Below, piece by piece: positions 1 to 9,283 of a stretch of DNA of 64,000 bases. Position numbers and translations under genes: made by a program. This stretch comes from Pantoea coffeiphila (GTDB lineage Bacteria; Pseudomonadota; Gammaproteobacteria; Enterobacterales; Enterobacteriaceae): positions 310,001 to 374,000 of the forward strand of contig NZ_JAFBFW010000006.1 of assembly GCF_016909495.1 (NCBI RefSeq), read 5' to 3'. Below the pieces are notes generated by a model, which was not told the DNA's origin, made no database searches, and worked only from the letters and a program-made list of their open reading frames with translations. How positions within the stretch are numbered: the stretch's first letter is position 1; every line of letters begins with the position of its first letter.

Positions 1-574
1 CCTTGCCGAAGATGTAGCCGCCCATCGGCGCAATCGCACCCCAGCTGTAGTAAATCTGGTCGAACTTCGCCAGCAGGCCGTACTGTTTGGCTTCGCGCTG
101 CTTCTGCGAGAAGGTGCGGTACTCGTCGAGGGTTTTCAGCGGCGACGGCAGCAGATCCTTGTTGTAAATCAGCACCAGAGTTTCAATCGCTTTCGGAATG
201 CCGTACACCACGTTGTTCTGGATAAACGCGGCCATCGCCGACGGGGTATACGCCGCCTGATGTGCCGCATCCACGGTGATTGGCGACAGCAGACCCTGCA
301 CCACGGCGCTGCCCAGCTGGTCGTTCGGGATCACCAGCACATCGGGGCCGATACCGGCCGGGCCATCCAGGCGCAGCTTCTCAATCTGCTGAGCGAAAGG
401 CATCTCCTGCACTTTAACTTCAACATTGTGCTGCTTCTGGAAATCGGCGATGGCGGTTTTAATGCCATCGGATTTCTTAATATCTTCCCAGACGGTGAGC
501 TGCTGTGCGGCGTAGGCGGCCTGCGTGGCCATCAGTGCGGACAGTAACAGCGTGATGCTCGTTTTCAATTTCAT
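1..574 (-). CDS. Sugar ABC transporter substrate-binding protein, MalE-like (partial, runs off the window)
   Basis: The first 191 residues are visible; the C-terminal half lies left of base 1. The protein starts at the ATG of 572-574 with a typical Sec signal peptide (MKLKTSITLLLSALMATQ, cleavage after AYA) followed by QQLTVWEDIKKSDG, the opening strand pattern of maltose/maltodextrin-type binding proteins (SBP family 1). It would capture an oligosaccharide in the periplasm and hand it to an ABC importer. It is divergent from a MalK-like ATPase gene, with a CRP-type site between them, the usual arrangement of a catabolite-controlled maltodextrin or related sugar importer. The exact sugar cannot be read from the sequence. 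Confidence 0.85.
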   Translation of the reverse strand, partial: MKLKTSITLLLSALMATQAAYAAQQLTVWEDIKKSDGIKTAIADFQKQHNVEVKVQEMPFAQQIEKLRLDGPAGIGPDVLVIPNDQLGSAVVQGLLSPITVDAAHQAAYTPSAMAAFIQNNVVYGIPKAIETLVLIYNKDLLPSPLKTLDEYRTFSQKQREAKQYGLLAKFDQIYYSWGAIAPMGGYIFGK

Positions 575-734
575 TGCTGACCTCATGTGAAGGTATGACA
601 TTTTTATGTTTTATTGCTGAGTTCGCGGGCCGTTAGCCGGTGGAAATCAGCCTGTAGGGCGAGAGGAACTACAACGTATTGATGTCATACGCTACGCAAG
701 AGCACCCGATCCCACCAGTCCATATTTATCAATG

Positions 735-750
735 TGTGATCGACGTTACA
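735..750. promoter_or_regulatory. Putative CRP (cAMP receptor protein) site
   Basis: TGTGA-TCGACG-TTACA matches the CRP consensus TGTGA-N6-TCACA in 9 of 10 conserved positions. It lies between the divergent sugar-binding protein and MalK-like genes, 140 bp from the ATPase start, so it could activate one or both. I did not see a convincing MalT box in the same gap. Confidence 0.6.
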
Positions 751-889
751 GAAATCAAAATACCCGGTAGGGTGCTTACCATCAGGGGGTTATAGTCAAC
801 CCGCTTCCCACAACGGTTGAAGCCCTGAAGTGAAGTTTTGTAATACGTAATACATTTAACCCTGAAAAACATTCCCGATGAGGATTCGC

Positions 890-2008
890 ATGTCCAGCAT
901 CAGACTGAGAAGCGTGAGTAAGAAGTTCGGCGCAACCGAAACGCTGAAAAATATTCAACTGGATATCGAGGCAGGCGAATTTGCCGTATTCGTTGGCCCT
1001 TCCGGCTGCGGCAAATCCACCCTGCTGCGGCTGATTGCCGGGCTGGAGGAAGTCAGCGGCGGCGAGATCCTGATTGGTGATGAGATGGTCAACGACGTTG
1101 CCCCCGCCCATCGCGGTGTGGCGATGGTGTTTCAGTCCTACGCGCTTTATCCGCATATGACCGTGGCGGAAAACATGGGCTACGGCCTGAAAGTTAACCG
1201 CGTACCGAAAGAACAGATCCGCCACCAGGTGGAGATGGTTTCCAAAACGCTACAGCTTTCCCACCTGCTGGACCGCAAACCGAAGCAGCTTTCCGGCGGG
1301 CAGCGCCAGCGCGTGGCGATTGGCCGGGCGATTGTGCGTAATCCGAAGGTGTTTATGTTCGATGAACCGCTGTCAAACCTGGATGCCGAGCTGCGCGTGG
1401 AGATGCGCCTGCATATCGCCAAGCTGCATCAGGAACTGAAGACCACCATGGTTTATGTCACCCACGATCAGGTTGAGGCAATGACGCTGGCCGACAAGAT
1501 TGTGGTGATGAACTAAGGCAAGGTTGAACAGGTCGGCTCGCCGATGGCCCTCTACTACAATCCGGTTAACCGCTTTGTGGCGAGCTTTATCGGCTCACCG
1601 AAGATGAATTTCCTGCCCGCTCAGGTCGTGGAGTGCAGCGCCAGCGGGCTGCTGGTCAGCATTAACGAAGGGCAAAACACCCTGGCGCTGCCTGCCCCGC
1701 AGCGGCTGCTGCAGCCGGGCGAGGCGCTGACGTTGGGCATTCGGCCTGAGCATCTGCGCATCAACAGCGACGCTCCGCTCCAGCTGGATTTCCATTGTGA
1801 AGTGGTGGAGCGGCTGGGCAACAATACCTATCTGTTCGGTCAGAGCTACGGCCACGACGGCTTTAAAATGCTGCTGCCCGGCGATGTTTCCTTCCGTCCT
1901 TATCAGTCTCTGCGCCCGTCTTTCTATCCGCATCAGTGCATGGTCTTTGACAGCGAAGGGCTGCGTATCAGCGCGGATATCGAGATCCCGCAGGATCAGG
2001 CGGCGTAA
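890..2008 (+). pseudogene. MalK-like sugar ABC transporter ATPase interrupted by an in-frame TAA
   Basis: Read through, this is a 372-residue MalK/UgpC-type ATPase, the normal length of MalK. Visible are Walker [10 protein letters not shown] (residues 36-44), signature LSGGQRQR, Walker [13 protein letters not shown], the H-loop THD and a C-terminal TOBE/regulatory region. Codon 209 (1514-1516) is TAA, just after KIVVMN and before GKVEQVGSPMALYYNP; the frame is unbroken on both sides, so one base change (CAA, AAA or GAA to TAA) explains it. The truncated product would keep the nucleotide-binding domain but lose the regulatory domain. ATG 890 is preferred to 878 because GAGGA at 880-884 is a good ribosome binding site. 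It may be a true nonsense mutation, a readthrough site or a sequencing error. Confidence 0.85.
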
Positions 2009-2452
2009 CGCTGCCGGTTGTTTTCTCTACCCGCCTTATCCGTTGAGTCACTCCTGGCTGCGTGTTTGTTCACTCAGCCTGAAGGGATTTAGCGCCAATA
2101 AAAAACCAGACCATGAGGGTATCGGCACTCTGCCGGGGCGTCATGGACTGGTAGCCCGCTTTGATTTTGATGTCTCCCTGTGGTGTAAACCCGCCCTCGC
2201 CACGGCATGACGGGCTCTTCCTGTCTTTTAACGTCAGAGGTTGTTTGACGGTGATTCAAACCGTTCTCGCAGACATCATTTGTGCAACATCTCAGAAACA
2301 AATTAAAAACACATAAAAAACATAAAAACTCAGGCCTCATCAAAATATGGCTACTCGCTCATATTTCGTTCTAAAACCGCCGATACACTCAAATTATCAA
2401 CTGAGCCCTACCCTACTTTTTATAACGACCTATAAATAAATCAGGAGATAAA
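2009..2452. other. Intergenic gap, no gene seen
   Basis: No coding signal or strong intrinsic terminator is visible. The last 200 bases are AT-rich and probably hold the promoter of the fuconate dehydratase gene; AGGAGA at 2442-2447 is its ribosome binding site. Confidence 0.5.
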
Positions 2453-3757
2453 ATGGCGATCGCGATCAAGGATATCAGCGTTAAAGATATTCGTTTCCCA
2501 ACGTCCAGAAACCTCGACGGTTCTGATGCGATGAATGCAATATCTGATTATTCCGCAACGTATGTCACCCTGATAACCGATCGGGAAGATTTAAAAGGCT
2601 ACGGACTGACTTTTACTATTGGCCGGGGAAACGATCTCTGCGTCAGCGCAGTTAAATCATTAGCTGAATTATTTGTTATTGGCCGCACGCTGGAAGAAAT
2701 TACCGCTAATTTCGGCCAGTTCTGGCACGAGCTGGTTTCCGGTGATTGTCAGCTGCGCTGGGTCGGTCCGGAAAAAGGCGTTATTCATTTAGCCACCGCG
2801 GCAATTATTAATGCGCTCTGGGATTTATGGGCGCGTTCGGAAAATAAAACCGTGTGGAAGCTGCTGGTGGATATGAAGCCGGAAGAGGTGGTGAAGTGCA
2901 TCGATTTCACCTACATCACCGACGTGTTAACCCCGGAAGAGGCGCTGACCCTGCTGCGCCGCGTCGAGAGCGGGAAAGCGCAGCGCGAGCAGGAGATGTT
3001 TGAATACGGCTTCCCGGGCTATACCACCGCTGCGGGCTGGCTGGGCTACTCGGAAGAAAAAATGCGCCAGCTGGCACGCCAGGCGGTCGCGGATGGCTGG
3101 ACGCACCTGAAGCAAAAAGTCGGAGCCGATCTGGAGCAGGACATGCGGCGTGCGGCCATTCTGCGCGAGGAGCTGGGCTGGGACCGCAAGCTGATGATGG
3201 ACGCCAACCAGATTTGGGGCGTAGACCAGGCCATTGCGGCCATGCGCAAGCTGGCGCAGTTCGACCCGCTGTGGATTGAGGAGCCGACCAGCCCGGACGA
3301 CATTCTCGGCCATGCGGCGATTAAAGCGAGAATTGGTGATATCGGCATTGCCACCGGCGAGCACGCCCACAACCGAGTGATGTTTAAACAGTTCTTCCAG
3401 GCCGGCGCGATGGACTTCTGCCAGCTCGATCCCGCCCGCCTCGGTGGTCTGAATGAGGTGCTGGCCGTGGTGCTGATGGCGGCGAAATTTGGCGTGCCGG
3501 TTTGCCCGCACGGCGGCGGCGTCGGCCTGTGCCAGTATTCGCTCAATATCGTGCTGTTCGATTATATTGCCGTCTCCGCCTCGCTGGAAAACCGGGTGCT
3601 GGAATATGTCGACCACTTACATGAAAACTTCGAAGAGCCCTTAGTCATTAAACGCGGAAGATATTATCCGCTACAGCAACCGGGTTACGGCGTGAAAATG
3701 AAACCTCAGACCTTACTGGATTATTCATGGCCTGACGGACGCGAATGGTTAAATTAA
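2453..3757 (+). CDS. fucD: L-fuconate dehydratase (enolase superfamily, FucD/ENOSF1 type)
   Basis: 434 residues, close to the usual length of FucD. Enolase superfamily enzymes abstract the proton alpha to a carboxylate; this clade dehydrates L-fuconate to 2-keto-3-deoxy-L-fuconate. The expected residues are all present: the KxK base at K220/K222 (HLKQKVG), metal ligands D250, E276 and E303 (LMMDANQIW, WIEEP, GEHAHNR) and H353 in CPHGGGVGL. The segment LRWVGPEKGVIHLATAA is characteristic of the FucD/ENOSF1 clade rather than of rhamnonate or galactonate dehydratases. An MFS permease gene follows, suggesting uptake and first-step breakdown of a sugar acid. Substrate is inferred from family only. 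Confidence 0.85.
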   Translation: MAIAIKDISVKDIRFPTSRNLDGSDAMNAISDYSATYVTLITDREDLKGYGLTFTIGRGNDLCVSAVKSLAELFVIGRTLEEITANFGQFWHELVSGDCQLRWVGPEKGVIHLATAAIINALWDLWARSENKTVWKLLVDMKPEEVVKCIDFTYITDVLTPEEALTLLRRVESGKAQREQEMFEYGFPGYTTAAGWLGYSEEKMRQLARQAVADGWTHLKQKVGADLEQDMRRAAILREELGWDRKLMMDANQIWGVDQAIAAMRKLAQFDPLWIEEPTSPDDILGHAAIKARIGDIGIATGEHAHNRVMFKQFFQAGAMDFCQLDPARLGGLNEVLAVVLMAAKFGVPVCPHGGGVGLCQYSLNIVLFDYIAVSASLENRVLEYVDHLHENFEEPLVIKRGRYYPLQQPGYGVKMKPQTLLDYSWPDGREWLN

Positions 3758-3792
3758 AAACCTCTCATTATTAATCCTGTCAATTTTCTGAC

Positions 3793-3818
3793 ATCCCGCC
3801 ATGAAATAATGGCGGGAT
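3793..3818. repeat. Perfect 10-bp hairpin between fucD and the MFS gene
   Basis: ATCCCGCCAT, loop GAAATA, ATGGCGGGAT. There is no T run after it, so it is more likely a 3' end stabiliser or processing stem than an intrinsic terminator; it could lower transporter expression relative to the dehydratase. Confidence 0.6.
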
Positions 3819-3887
3819 AGTCAGAATGCCTTATGACGTTATTATCGAAGAGACCGACTGCATAACACTCAACGTGGAAGCACTCCT

Positions 3888-5270
3888 ATGAGTCAGACTG
3901 AAGATGATAAAGTTGTTAATTCGGCAGTACGTAAATCTATTATCCGCCTGCTGCCGTTTCTGGCATTAATGTATGTAATGGCTTATTTAGATCGTGCCAA
4001 TATTGGTTTTGCCAAAGAAGCATTCCAGGTGGATACCGGTTTAAGTAATGCCGCCTACGCGTTTGGTGCCGGGGTGTTTTTTATCGGCTATGCGCTGTTC
4101 GAAGTGCCCAGCAACATTTTGCTGTATAAAGTGGGTGCCAGGGTCTGGCTCTCCCGCATCATGGTGACGTGGGGGCTGATCTCTGCGGCGATGATGTTCG
4201 CCCACGATGAGCAAACCTTTATCATTCTGCGCTTCTTCCTCGGCGCGTCCGAGGCCGGTTTTATGCCGGGCGTGATGCTCTATCTCACCTTCTGGTTCCC
4301 GCTGAACGTCCGCGCTAAGGTCGCCGGTTACTTCTGGTTTGGTCCGCCGATCGCTTTTATTCTTGGCGGCCCGGCATCCGGCGCGCTGTTAACCATCCAC
4401 GATATGTGGGGCTTGCACAACTGGCAGCTGATGTTCCTGGTGGAGGGATTACTGGCGGCGTTCGTCGGCGTGGTGGCCTATTTCTATCTGGACGATAAGC
4501 CTGCCGACCGGCGCTGTAAGTTCCTTAACGAAGAGGAGAAGCAGGCCCTCAGCCGGGTGATTGAAAAAGAAGAGAAGGCTAAGGTGAACCACGGCCCGCA
4601 GGGTATCCTGAAAGCCCTGTGCGATCCGCGCGTGCTCTACCTGTGCATGATCTGCTTTACCATCCAGGTGGGTTCCTACGGGATTGCGTTCTTCCTGCCT
4701 TCGCAGGTGGCGGCACTTTCCGGCCAGAAAGTCGGCTTTATCGTCGGCGTGCTGTCCGGTATTCCCTGGCTTTGCGCCCTGTTTGCGGCCTGGTATATTC
4801 CGCACCTGTCGACGAAGCGCAAAGAAAGGCGCTGGATCGGCACCATTACCCTGCTGTGCGGCGGCCTTGGCGTGGCGCTGTCGGGGATGTTAGCGGCAAC
4901 GCCGGTCTGGGCATTTATCGTGCTGTGCATCGGCTGCGCGGGCCTGCTGGCGGTGCAGCCGATCTACTGGACCTTCCCCACCAGCTATCTGGGCGGTGCG
5001 GCGGCGGCATCAGGAATTGCACTGATTAACTCGCTGGGCAATCTGGGTGGTTTCGTTGCGCCAAATATCCGCGTGTGGGCCGAAAACACCTTCAATTCAC
5101 CGGCGGCGGGGCTGTATCTGCTGGGCGCAATCGCCATTGTCGGTGCGCTGATGCTGTCCGGGGTGTTCCGCATCGGCATCCGCCGCGATCTGGACAGCCC
5201 GGCACCGGATACTCAGCGGGATGCGCCAGCGGAGAGCAGTGCGACGCTGACTTCGGGCTCGCTGAAGTAA
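3888..5270 (+). CDS. MFS transporter, anion:cation symporter (ACS) family
   Basis: 460 residues with about 12 hydrophobic segments, a cytosolic N-terminus of about 20 residues and a hydrophilic loop near residues 205-230 between the two halves. The start of helix 1, FLALMYVMAYLDRANIGFAK, is the signature of the ACS (phthalate permease/tartrate/hexuronate) branch, whose members co-transport sugar acids and other organic anions with protons. Directly after the fuconate dehydratase gene and on the same strand, it most likely imports the sugar acid used by that enzyme (inference). A strong terminator follows. Confidence 0.85.
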   Translation: MSQTEDDKVVNSAVRKSIIRLLPFLALMYVMAYLDRANIGFAKEAFQVDTGLSNAAYAFGAGVFFIGYALFEVPSNILLYKVGARVWLSRIMVTWGLISAAMMFAHDEQTFIILRFFLGASEAGFMPGVMLYLTFWFPLNVRAKVAGYFWFGPPIAFILGGPASGALLTIHDMWGLHNWQLMFLVEGLLAAFVGVVAYFYLDDKPADRRCKFLNEEEKQALSRVIEKEEKAKVNHGPQGILKALCDPRVLYLCMICFTIQVGSYGIAFFLPSQVAALSGQKVGFIVGVLSGIPWLCALFAAWYIPHLSTKRKERRWIGTITLLCGGLGVALSGMLAATPVWAFIVLCIGCAGLLAVQPIYWTFPTSYLGGAAAASGIALINSLGNLGGFVAPNIRVWAENTFNSPAAGLYLLGAIAIVGALMLSGVFRIGIRRDLDSPAPDTQRDAPAESSATLTSGSLK

Positions 5271-5285
5271 CGATGAAAGAAAAAT

Positions 5286-5310
5286 ACCCCGCCGAAGCGG
5301 GGTGTTTTTT
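5286..5310 (+). terminator. Intrinsic terminator after the MFS gene
   Basis: Stem ACCCCGC / GCGGGGT with a CGAA tetraloop, followed by GTTTTTT. It separates the fucD unit from the convergent LprI-domain gene. Confidence 0.85.
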
Positions 5311-5357
5311 AACCCAATCGGAACGCGTTCGATTTCCGCTCCGGCCAGGGAAAATAA

Positions 5358-6641
5358 TCAGCGAGGCGTATGCTGAGGCACGCGCAACGCCGCTTCCGAC
5401 CAGCACTGCTGCATTTTGTCCGTTGCCGCCTGGAAGCGCTGCGTCCACTGCTGCAAATATTCCGACCGCTCTTTTTGCTGACGCTCGCGGGTGGAAGGAT
5501 CGCTGCTGAACGTACCCCACTGGCTCTGCACGGACTTGCTCTCATTCGTCAGGCTGTCCGTTTCGGCACGGCACTGCGGAATAACGATGTTGTCGAAATC
5601 AGCCACCGACACGCCGTAATCCCGGTAGATACTTAACATGCGATAGCGACTGTCGCTGCCGTCGGCATAATTTTTAGCGTCATTATACACTTTCATATCC
5701 AGCGCCGAGTTGCTGCGGAAGTCCATCTCAATCGGATCAAGCACCGCTGACGTTGCTGTTAAATGGTAGGTTTTCACTTCACCGGCGGCGGAAGGTGCTG
5801 CACTGGCTTGCGCATTCACCGCTATCTGTTGCTGACTGGCGCTCGCCGCTACGCCGGTGCGGCAGTCATACAGATTGGCATCAAATCTTGGCTTCATGCT
5901 GCCTTTCACCGAGGTGAAGATAAAGCTGAGGAACCCGTTGGCCTCGCTTTTGCGGTAGAAGGAGGTGGTGCCGTCCGGCTCCTGCTTAACTTTCATAAAC
6001 TCCTTGCCGCGCGGTGAAACAAATTCACTGTTCATATCACCCAGCCCGTAAAAACGATCGAAGTGGATGATAAAGCTGTCGCCGTTATCGGTAACGCGCA
6101 GCCGGTTTGGCTGGGTTTTCTGGTTGGTGATGTACTGATCGATAGCGTCTTTACTGTAGGTGACCTGCACCTGGCAGGAGCGTTCTACCGACGCCTGGCC
6201 CGAACTCGCTACGGGTGCTGCACTCTGAGCAACGGGTGCAGCCTGTTGTGCGGGAGCGACCGCTGCCGGTGCAGCACTCTGAGGCTGGCTGCCGGAAACC
6301 GCCGTCGACTGCGCGCTGCCGCCAACGATCGCATTCAGGTCGTTTACGCGGTTCACGTAGGCGTTTTGCAGCTCGGTGAATGACGTGGACTTATTGCGAA
6401 CCTCTTTTAACCACGCCAGTTGCGATTTCCTTATGGCGGCTTTATTCTCCGGGTTCTGCTTAATCGCCTGGCCGTATAAGCCGCTCACTTTATCGTCCAG
6501 CGCGGACAGCGCCGGGGTGGAACAGATGGTCTGTTCAACGTAGCCGCTGGCTTTATTACAGTCGAAGCCGGCAGCGAAAGACGCTGAACTAAAAATAACA
6601 CTCGTAACGGCTAATGCAGCGAGACTCAATTTCTTCTTCAT
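5358..6641 (-). CDS. Secreted protein with N-terminal LprI-type (DUF1311) domain
   Basis: 427 residues. A Sec signal peptide (cleavage after SFA, about residue 23) is followed by a DUF1311/LprI-like domain (about 24-100) with the usual paired cysteines in FDCNKAS and EQTICSTP and the helix pattern SALDDKVSGLYGQ. A low-complexity Ala/Gln/Pro/Ser linker (about 108-150) leads to a C-terminal region with cysteines at QVQVTY- and YDCRTG-like stretches that I do not recognise. LprI itself inhibits lysozyme in mycobacteria; many DUF1311 proteins are of unknown role, so inhibitor function is only a possibility. The protein is predicted to be periplasmic. Confidence 0.75.
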   Translation of the reverse strand: MKKKLSLAALAVTSVIFSSASFAAGFDCNKASGYVEQTICSTPALSALDDKVSGLYGQAIKQNPENKAAIRKSQLAWLKEVRNKSTSFTELQNAYVNRVNDLNAIVGGSAQSTAVSGSQPQSAAPAAVAPAQQAAPVAQSAAPVASSGQASVERSCQVQVTYSKDAIDQYITNQKTQPNRLRVTDNGDSFIIHFDRFYGLGDMNSEFVSPRGKEFMKVKQEPDGTTSFYRKSEANGFLSFIFTSVKGSMKPRFDANLYDCRTGVAASASQQQIAVNAQASAAPSAAGEVKTYHLTATSAVLDPIEMDFRSNSALDMKVYNDAKNYADGSDSRYRMLSIYRDYGVSVADFDNIVIPQCRAETDSLTNESKSVQSQWGTFSSDPSTRERQQKERSEYLQQWTQRFQAATDKMQQCWSEAALRVPQHTPR

Positions 6642-7238
6642 CTAAAGTCCGATTAATATTGTTATGCTGGTGAAGCGTTATTTCCCAACAGATTCACAAT
6701 CTGATTTGTTGGAAGTCTTATTATTTATACTGACTGGTTTAATGCTGCCTTGCCTTTGGGGTGTGATTTATATCTTTTAAATTCTGTGGCTTAAGTGAGG
6801 AATGCGCTGATCGATTCAACCATCAGAACACGCCCGCGATTGTATAGTATGCCCGCGTTGCCCTGCCAGATAATTTTACTGAAACGGGTTCTGATCCGGC
6901 TGGCGGTCTCACTTCAATAATAAATAGACTTAATGGTAATGACCGAAAACGTACCGGGTGAAAAGGTTTTAACGATTCACCATCACGCAGATAAATAATC
7001 AATACGGGTAGCTCATCCCTTAAGTGGAATATCAATTGATGCAGCAGTTTCTGGTTTCGACCTGCAAGTGATTAATCCGACCAATCCTGGGCACTACATT
7101 GTTAAACGATCAATCCGGAATGCTCATGTTCGCGCTGGGCTATGTCACCAGATCGGTCAGTCCCAGGTTTGGTTCCTGTACCGTCCATTCCCTTCCCCGG
7201 CATAATGACCCCGATCACAGAAATCACTTCTGCATTTT
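6642..7238. other. Intergenic gap upstream of twin operators
   Basis: About 600 bases with no ORF that shows family similarity or a ribosome binding site. Short reading frames here (for example around 6940-7130) look like chance or decayed coding sequence; I cannot assign any of it. Confidence 0.4.
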
Positions 7239-7250
7239 GTAATCGATTAC
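7239..7250. promoter_or_regulatory. LacI-family-type operator, upstream copy
   Basis: Perfect 12-bp palindrome GTAATCGATTAC with the central CG usual in LacI/GalR-family operators. An identical copy lies 27 bp downstream. Confidence 0.65.
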
Positions 7251-7265
7251 TTTTGATCGTAGTTT

Positions 7266-7277
7266 GTAATCGATTAC
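7266..7277. promoter_or_regulatory. LacI-family-type operator, promoter-proximal copy
   Basis: Second perfect GTAATCGATTAC, preceded by T as in the first copy. It sits 25 bp before the start codon of the sugar isomerase-like gene, over or next to the likely -10 element, so binding should repress. No LacI-family gene is in this window; the regulator must be elsewhere. Confidence 0.65.
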
Positions 7278-7301
7278 TTATTAATAACAGGATGAAAATT
7301 G

Positions 7302-8147
7302 ATGAAAAATTTGATGGCAACGGTGGGGCTTTTGGCGGCTCTGGGCACGGCGTCGGGCTTTGTTTCAGCGGCGCAGGTGGATGATGAAATCGCGCTGCAA
7401 ATGTATACGCTGCGCAATGTCGGCACGCCAGCCGAGCAATTCGCGATGGCGCACAAGGCGGGCTTTAAGCACGTGGAGCTGGTCGGCACGCACGATCTGA
7501 ATGCCGCACAGCTGAAGGCGCTGCTGGAGAAAAACCAGCTGACGGTCACCTCTTCACACGTCCAGCTGAAGGCGCTGGAGCAGGACTATCAGCAAACCGT
7601 GGCCTTTAACAAGGCGGTAGGCAACAGCACCATCGTGGTGCCGTGGATTGAACCGCAGGATCGCCCGGACAGCACCCAGGGCTGGATCGATTACGCGCAG
7701 CGGCTGGATAAACTGGGCGCGAAGCTGCACAAGGACGGCATCCAGCTGGGCTACCACAACCATAATTTTGAAATGAAGAAGTACGACGGCGTCACCGCGC
7801 TGGACATCATCTTTAAGCACTCGCAGCCCGCTAACCTGAAGCTGGAAATGGACGCGGCGTGGGTATCGCGCGGCGGCCAGGACCCCGCACGTATTCTGAA
7901 AGAGTATCCGGGCCGCGTGTTTGCTATTCACGCCAAGGATAATGCCTCGATCGGCATCCGCGATGACGAAATGAACTTTGCCCCGCTGGGCGAAGGCCTG
8001 CTGGACTGGAAAACGATTCTGCCCGCCGCGAAGGCCAGCGGCGTGAAGTGGTTTATTATCGAACACGATAAACCGAAGGATGCCTGGAGCATCATCACCA
8101 CCTCGCTGAAAAATCTGCGCGCCGCGCTGGAAAGCCTGCCGAAATAA
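7302..8147 (+). CDS. Exported sugar phosphate isomerase/epimerase-like TIM-barrel protein
   Basis: 281 residues. The ATG at 7302 with CAGGA upstream gives a Sec signal peptide (MKNLMATVGLLAALGTAS, cleavage near VSA). The mature part is a xylose isomerase-like TIM barrel (AP endonuclease 2 fold): IALQMYTLRN at the first strand, YHNHNFEM carrying metal-ligand histidines, LEMDAAWVSRGGQDP, IHAKD and a C-terminal IIEHDKP. Such proteins isomerise, epimerise or dehydrate sugars using a divalent metal. The export signal is less common; it suggests action on a sugar in the periplasm. Control by a LacI-type repressor is indicated by two operators in its promoter. Confidence 0.8.
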   Translation: MKNLMATVGLLAALGTASGFVSAAQVDDEIALQMYTLRNVGTPAEQFAMAHKAGFKHVELVGTHDLNAAQLKALLEKNQLTVTSSHVQLKALEQDYQQTVAFNKAVGNSTIVVPWIEPQDRPDSTQGWIDYAQRLDKLGAKLHKDGIQLGYHNHNFEMKKYDGVTALDIIFKHSQPANLKLEMDAAWVSRGGQDPARILKEYPGRVFAIHAKDNASIGIRDDEMNFAPLGEGLLDWKTILPAAKASGVKWFIIEHDKPKDAWSIITTSLKNLRAALESLPK

Positions 8148-8231
8148 CCGCAGCAGAGCGGCACCGGAAAGGGTGCCGTTCGCCGTAGGAACCCGGAGCT
8201 GCACCACAGCCTCGATTTTTGGGAATCAGAC

Positions 8232-8262
8232 GGCTCGCGGGCTGATGCCCAGCCCGCGAGCC
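8232..8262. terminator. Strong hairpin between convergent genes
   Basis: Perfect 12-bp stem GGCTCGCGGGCT / AGCCCGCGAGCC with a 7-base loop, in the gap between two convergent genes. No clear T run on either side, so factor-independent termination is uncertain. A weaker hairpin, CGGCACC / GGTGCCG, lies at 8159-8178. Confidence 0.5.
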
Positions 8263-8269
8263 CAACCCG

Positions 8270-9283
8270 TCAGTCGGCGATGCGGATAACGATCTTGCCA
8301 AACGCACCGCGTGACAGGTGTTCAAACGCCTTCACCGCATCGCGGAAGTCGTAGACCTGCTCAATCACCGGCTTGATGTTGTGCTCGGTGAGGAACGGAT
8401 TCATGCGGTCAAACGATGAACGCGGCGCTACCGCGATACCCCGGATCGTGGTCTGGCGGAAAATCACCGGCATCAGGTCCAGCTGCGATGTCTGCCCGGT
8501 CAGAAAGCCGACCTGCGCGATGGTTCCGGCAACCTTCGTGGCGGCCACCGACTGGTTAATCCCGTTCCCCCCGGCGACGTCGATAGTGATATCAACCCCT
8601 TTACCGGCGGTCAGCGCCAGCACGGCGTTATGCCAGTCCGGCGTGGTTTTATAGTTGATCCCCTCATCGGCACCCAGCTGTTTAATCCGATCCAGATTGG
8701 CATCACTACTTGAGGTGGCGATAACGCGTGCGCCATACGCATGGGCTATCTGCGCCGCAAAGACGGAGACGCCGCCGGTTCCCTGTACCAGCACCGTCTG
8801 GCCCGGTTGCAGGTTGCCGATATCCATCAGCGAATACCATGCGGTCAGTGCGGCAATCGGCAGCGTTGAGGCTTCCTCATCGCTCATCGTGTCAGGGGCT
8901 TTCACCGCGCTGTCCTGATGAATAATCATATACTCGGCCAGGCCGCCCGGCAGCGGCATCCCGAGGCACCAGTCCGGCTCATCCGCCGCGGGTTCACCGT
9001 CCAGCCAGCGCGAATAGAGGTGTGAATTAACCCGTTCGCCGACGGTGAAGCGGCTCACGCCCTCACCGACTGCCACGACGGTTCCCGAGGCGTCGGACAC
9101 CGGGATCAGCGGTTTAGGAACCCGGTGTGGTTCATAGAATCCGTCCACGATTGCCTTATCCCGGAAATTAAGGGATACCGCCCCCACCTTCACCAGCAGT
9201 TCGCCCGGACCCGGCGTTGGGGTTTCCACCTCGGCGAGCTGTAAATTCTCAAGGCCAAAATCTTTCAGTAACCATGCTTTCAT
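8270..9283 (-). CDS. Zinc-independent medium-chain dehydrogenase/reductase (quinone oxidoreductase-like)
   Basis: 337 residues. N-terminal GroES-like domain (1-120) with VSLNFRDKAIVDGFY in place of the catalytic zinc ligand Cys/His pattern, and a Rossmann domain with the nucleotide-binding stretch VLVQGTGGVSVFAAQIA (about 166-182). The missing zinc ligands place it with quinone oxidoreductase/zinc-independent NAD(P)H-dependent reductases. The substrate is unknown. A LysR-type regulator gene is divergent and 163 bp away, the standard arrangement for direct control. Confidence 0.85.
   Translation of the reverse strand: MKAWLLKDFGLENLQLAEVETPTPGPGELLVKVGAVSLNFRDKAIVDGFYEPHRVPKPLIPVSDASGTVVAVGEGVSRFTVGERVNSHLYSRWLDGEPAADEPDWCLGMPLPGGLAEYMIIHQDSAVKAPDTMSDEEASTLPIAALTAWYSLMDIGNLQPGQTVLVQGTGGVSVFAAQIAHAYGARVIATSSSDANLDRIKQLGADEGINYKTTPDWHNAVLALTAGKGVDITIDVAGGNGINQSVAATKVAGTIAQVGFLTGQTSQLDLMPVIFRQTTIRGIAVAPRSSFDRMNPFLTEHNIKPVIEQVYDFRDAVKAFEHLSRGAFGKIVIRIAD

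Noticed and set aside
2346-2354. ATGGCTACT before fucD, resembling the hyuA element
   Set aside because: Only 9 bases match; expected about once by chance in a window of this size.
6823-7140. Possible decayed gene in the gap before the twin LacI-type operators
   Set aside because: Short frames in this stretch show no recognisable family pattern; evidence is too weak to call a pseudogene.
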